This document shows positions 5,051-5,282 of a stretch of DNA of 5,282 bases, piece by piece; position 1 is the stretch's first letter; each line of letters begins with the position of its first letter. Below the pieces are notes generated by a model that saw only the letters and a list, made by a program, of their open reading frames with translations, was not told where the DNA came from and did not search any database. The translations under genes and the position numbers were made by a program. Origin of the DNA: Phycisphaerales bacterium (GTDB lineage Bacteria; Planctomycetota; Phycisphaerae; Sedimentisphaerales; Anaerohalosphaeraceae); assembly GCA_011055475.1 (NCBI GenBank), contig DSDH01000247.1, positions 1-5,282 on the forward strand, read 5' to 3'.

Positions 5051-5282
5051 CTACTTGCCCGCGTTAGTCGCGGTACGCTCGGCCAGCTCCTTGAACGCCT
5101 CGACCTGGATCTCCTTGCCAAAGTGGGCCTCGGCGTCCATGGCGTAGACCCTCAGGGCATTGCTGTCGATCTCGTGAATGCGGTTCGTGCGGACCAGCTC
5201 ATTGAAGCTGAGCTTGCGCATCACGATATCCTGCTCGTTGTTCGCGTCGACGTTCTCGACGACGCCCAGCAGAAAATCCAGG
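5051..5282 (-). CDS. C-terminal fragment of an unidentified protein, running off the right edge
   Basis: On the minus strand the frame is open from the window edge to TAG at 5053-5051, giving the last 76 residues. Readable stretches include LDFLLGVVENVDANNEQD, IVMRKLSFNELVRTNRIHEI and GKEIQVEAFKELAERT. Codons end mostly in G or C, as in the neighbouring genes, which supports real coding. The composition is soluble, charged and probably helical at the end, without a membrane segment or known motif. I do not recognise the family. It converges on the barrel gene, with the 4976-5018 terminator between. The start is outside the window. Confidence 0.65.
   Translation of the reverse strand, partial: LDFLLGVVENVDANNEQDIVMRKLSFNELVRTNRIHEIDSNALRVYAMDAEAHFGKEIQVEAFKELAERTATNAGK

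Noticed and set aside
4165..5121. Minus-strand open frame of 318 codons
   Set aside because: It is antisense to the recognisable barrel gene, begins with a run of Arg/Ser codons and crosses the terminator and the end of the minus-strand partial gene in a different frame. No domain seen.
1..5282. CRISPR array, tRNA or rRNA gene, insertion sequence, phage or defence module
   Set aside because: I saw no regularly spaced repeats, tRNA-like cloverleaf, transposase or nuclease motifs, or terminal inverted repeats with target duplications.

Overview
This is a GC-rich bacterial window with strong G/C preference at third codon positions. The gene set suggests a planctomycete (Planctomycetota, perhaps Phycisphaerae-like). 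It holds a Gfo/Idh/MocA oxidoreductase of the type greatly expanded in that phylum, a single-domain Rcp1-like response regulator, an HD-superfamily hydrolase of the COG2316 type, and an alginate-export-type outer-membrane barrel. The taxonomic guess is inference from family resemblance; no rRNA or marker gene is present.

Layout. (1) Positions 1-1130, plus strand: the 3' part of a Gfo/Idh/MocA dehydrogenase whose start lies outside the window. (2) 1191-1310, plus: a 39-residue single-pass membrane peptide with a good ribosome binding site. (3) 1319-1768, minus: a receiver-only response regulator starting at GTG and convergent with (2). Only 8 bp separate the two stop codons, and both lie in a perfect 8-bp inverted repeat. 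(4) 1769-2229: a 461-bp non-coding stretch, the most structured part of the window. It carries a minus-strand promoter for the response regulator, a terminator-like hairpin on the minus strand, an AT-rich island, a well-formed plus-strand promoter (17-bp spacing, extended -10), and, starting where that promoter would initiate, two hairpins ending in a T7 run. Together these make a candidate small RNA of about 87 nt. A weaker promoter follows. (5) 2230-2808, plus: HD-domain hydrolase. (6) 2832-4953, plus: a long gene, probably co-transcribed with (5), for an N-terminal membrane segment or signal, a Pro/Ala/Glu-rich linker of about 250 residues and a C-terminal beta-barrel. Its frame is broken twice, each time consistent with one missing C in a C run. 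(7) 4976-5018: intrinsic terminator. (8) 5051-5282, minus: the C-terminal end of an unrecognised protein running off the right edge.

How the genes work together is mostly not evident. The HD hydrolase and the barrel protein are 23 bp apart and probably form one transcription unit ending at the 4976 terminator. The response regulator has no kinase partner here. The most interesting non-protein item is the promoter-hairpin-terminator unit at 1991-2112. Its first hairpin displays a CCUCC loop, complementary to the GGAGG ribosome binding site of the next gene and to strong Shine-Dalgarno sites generally.
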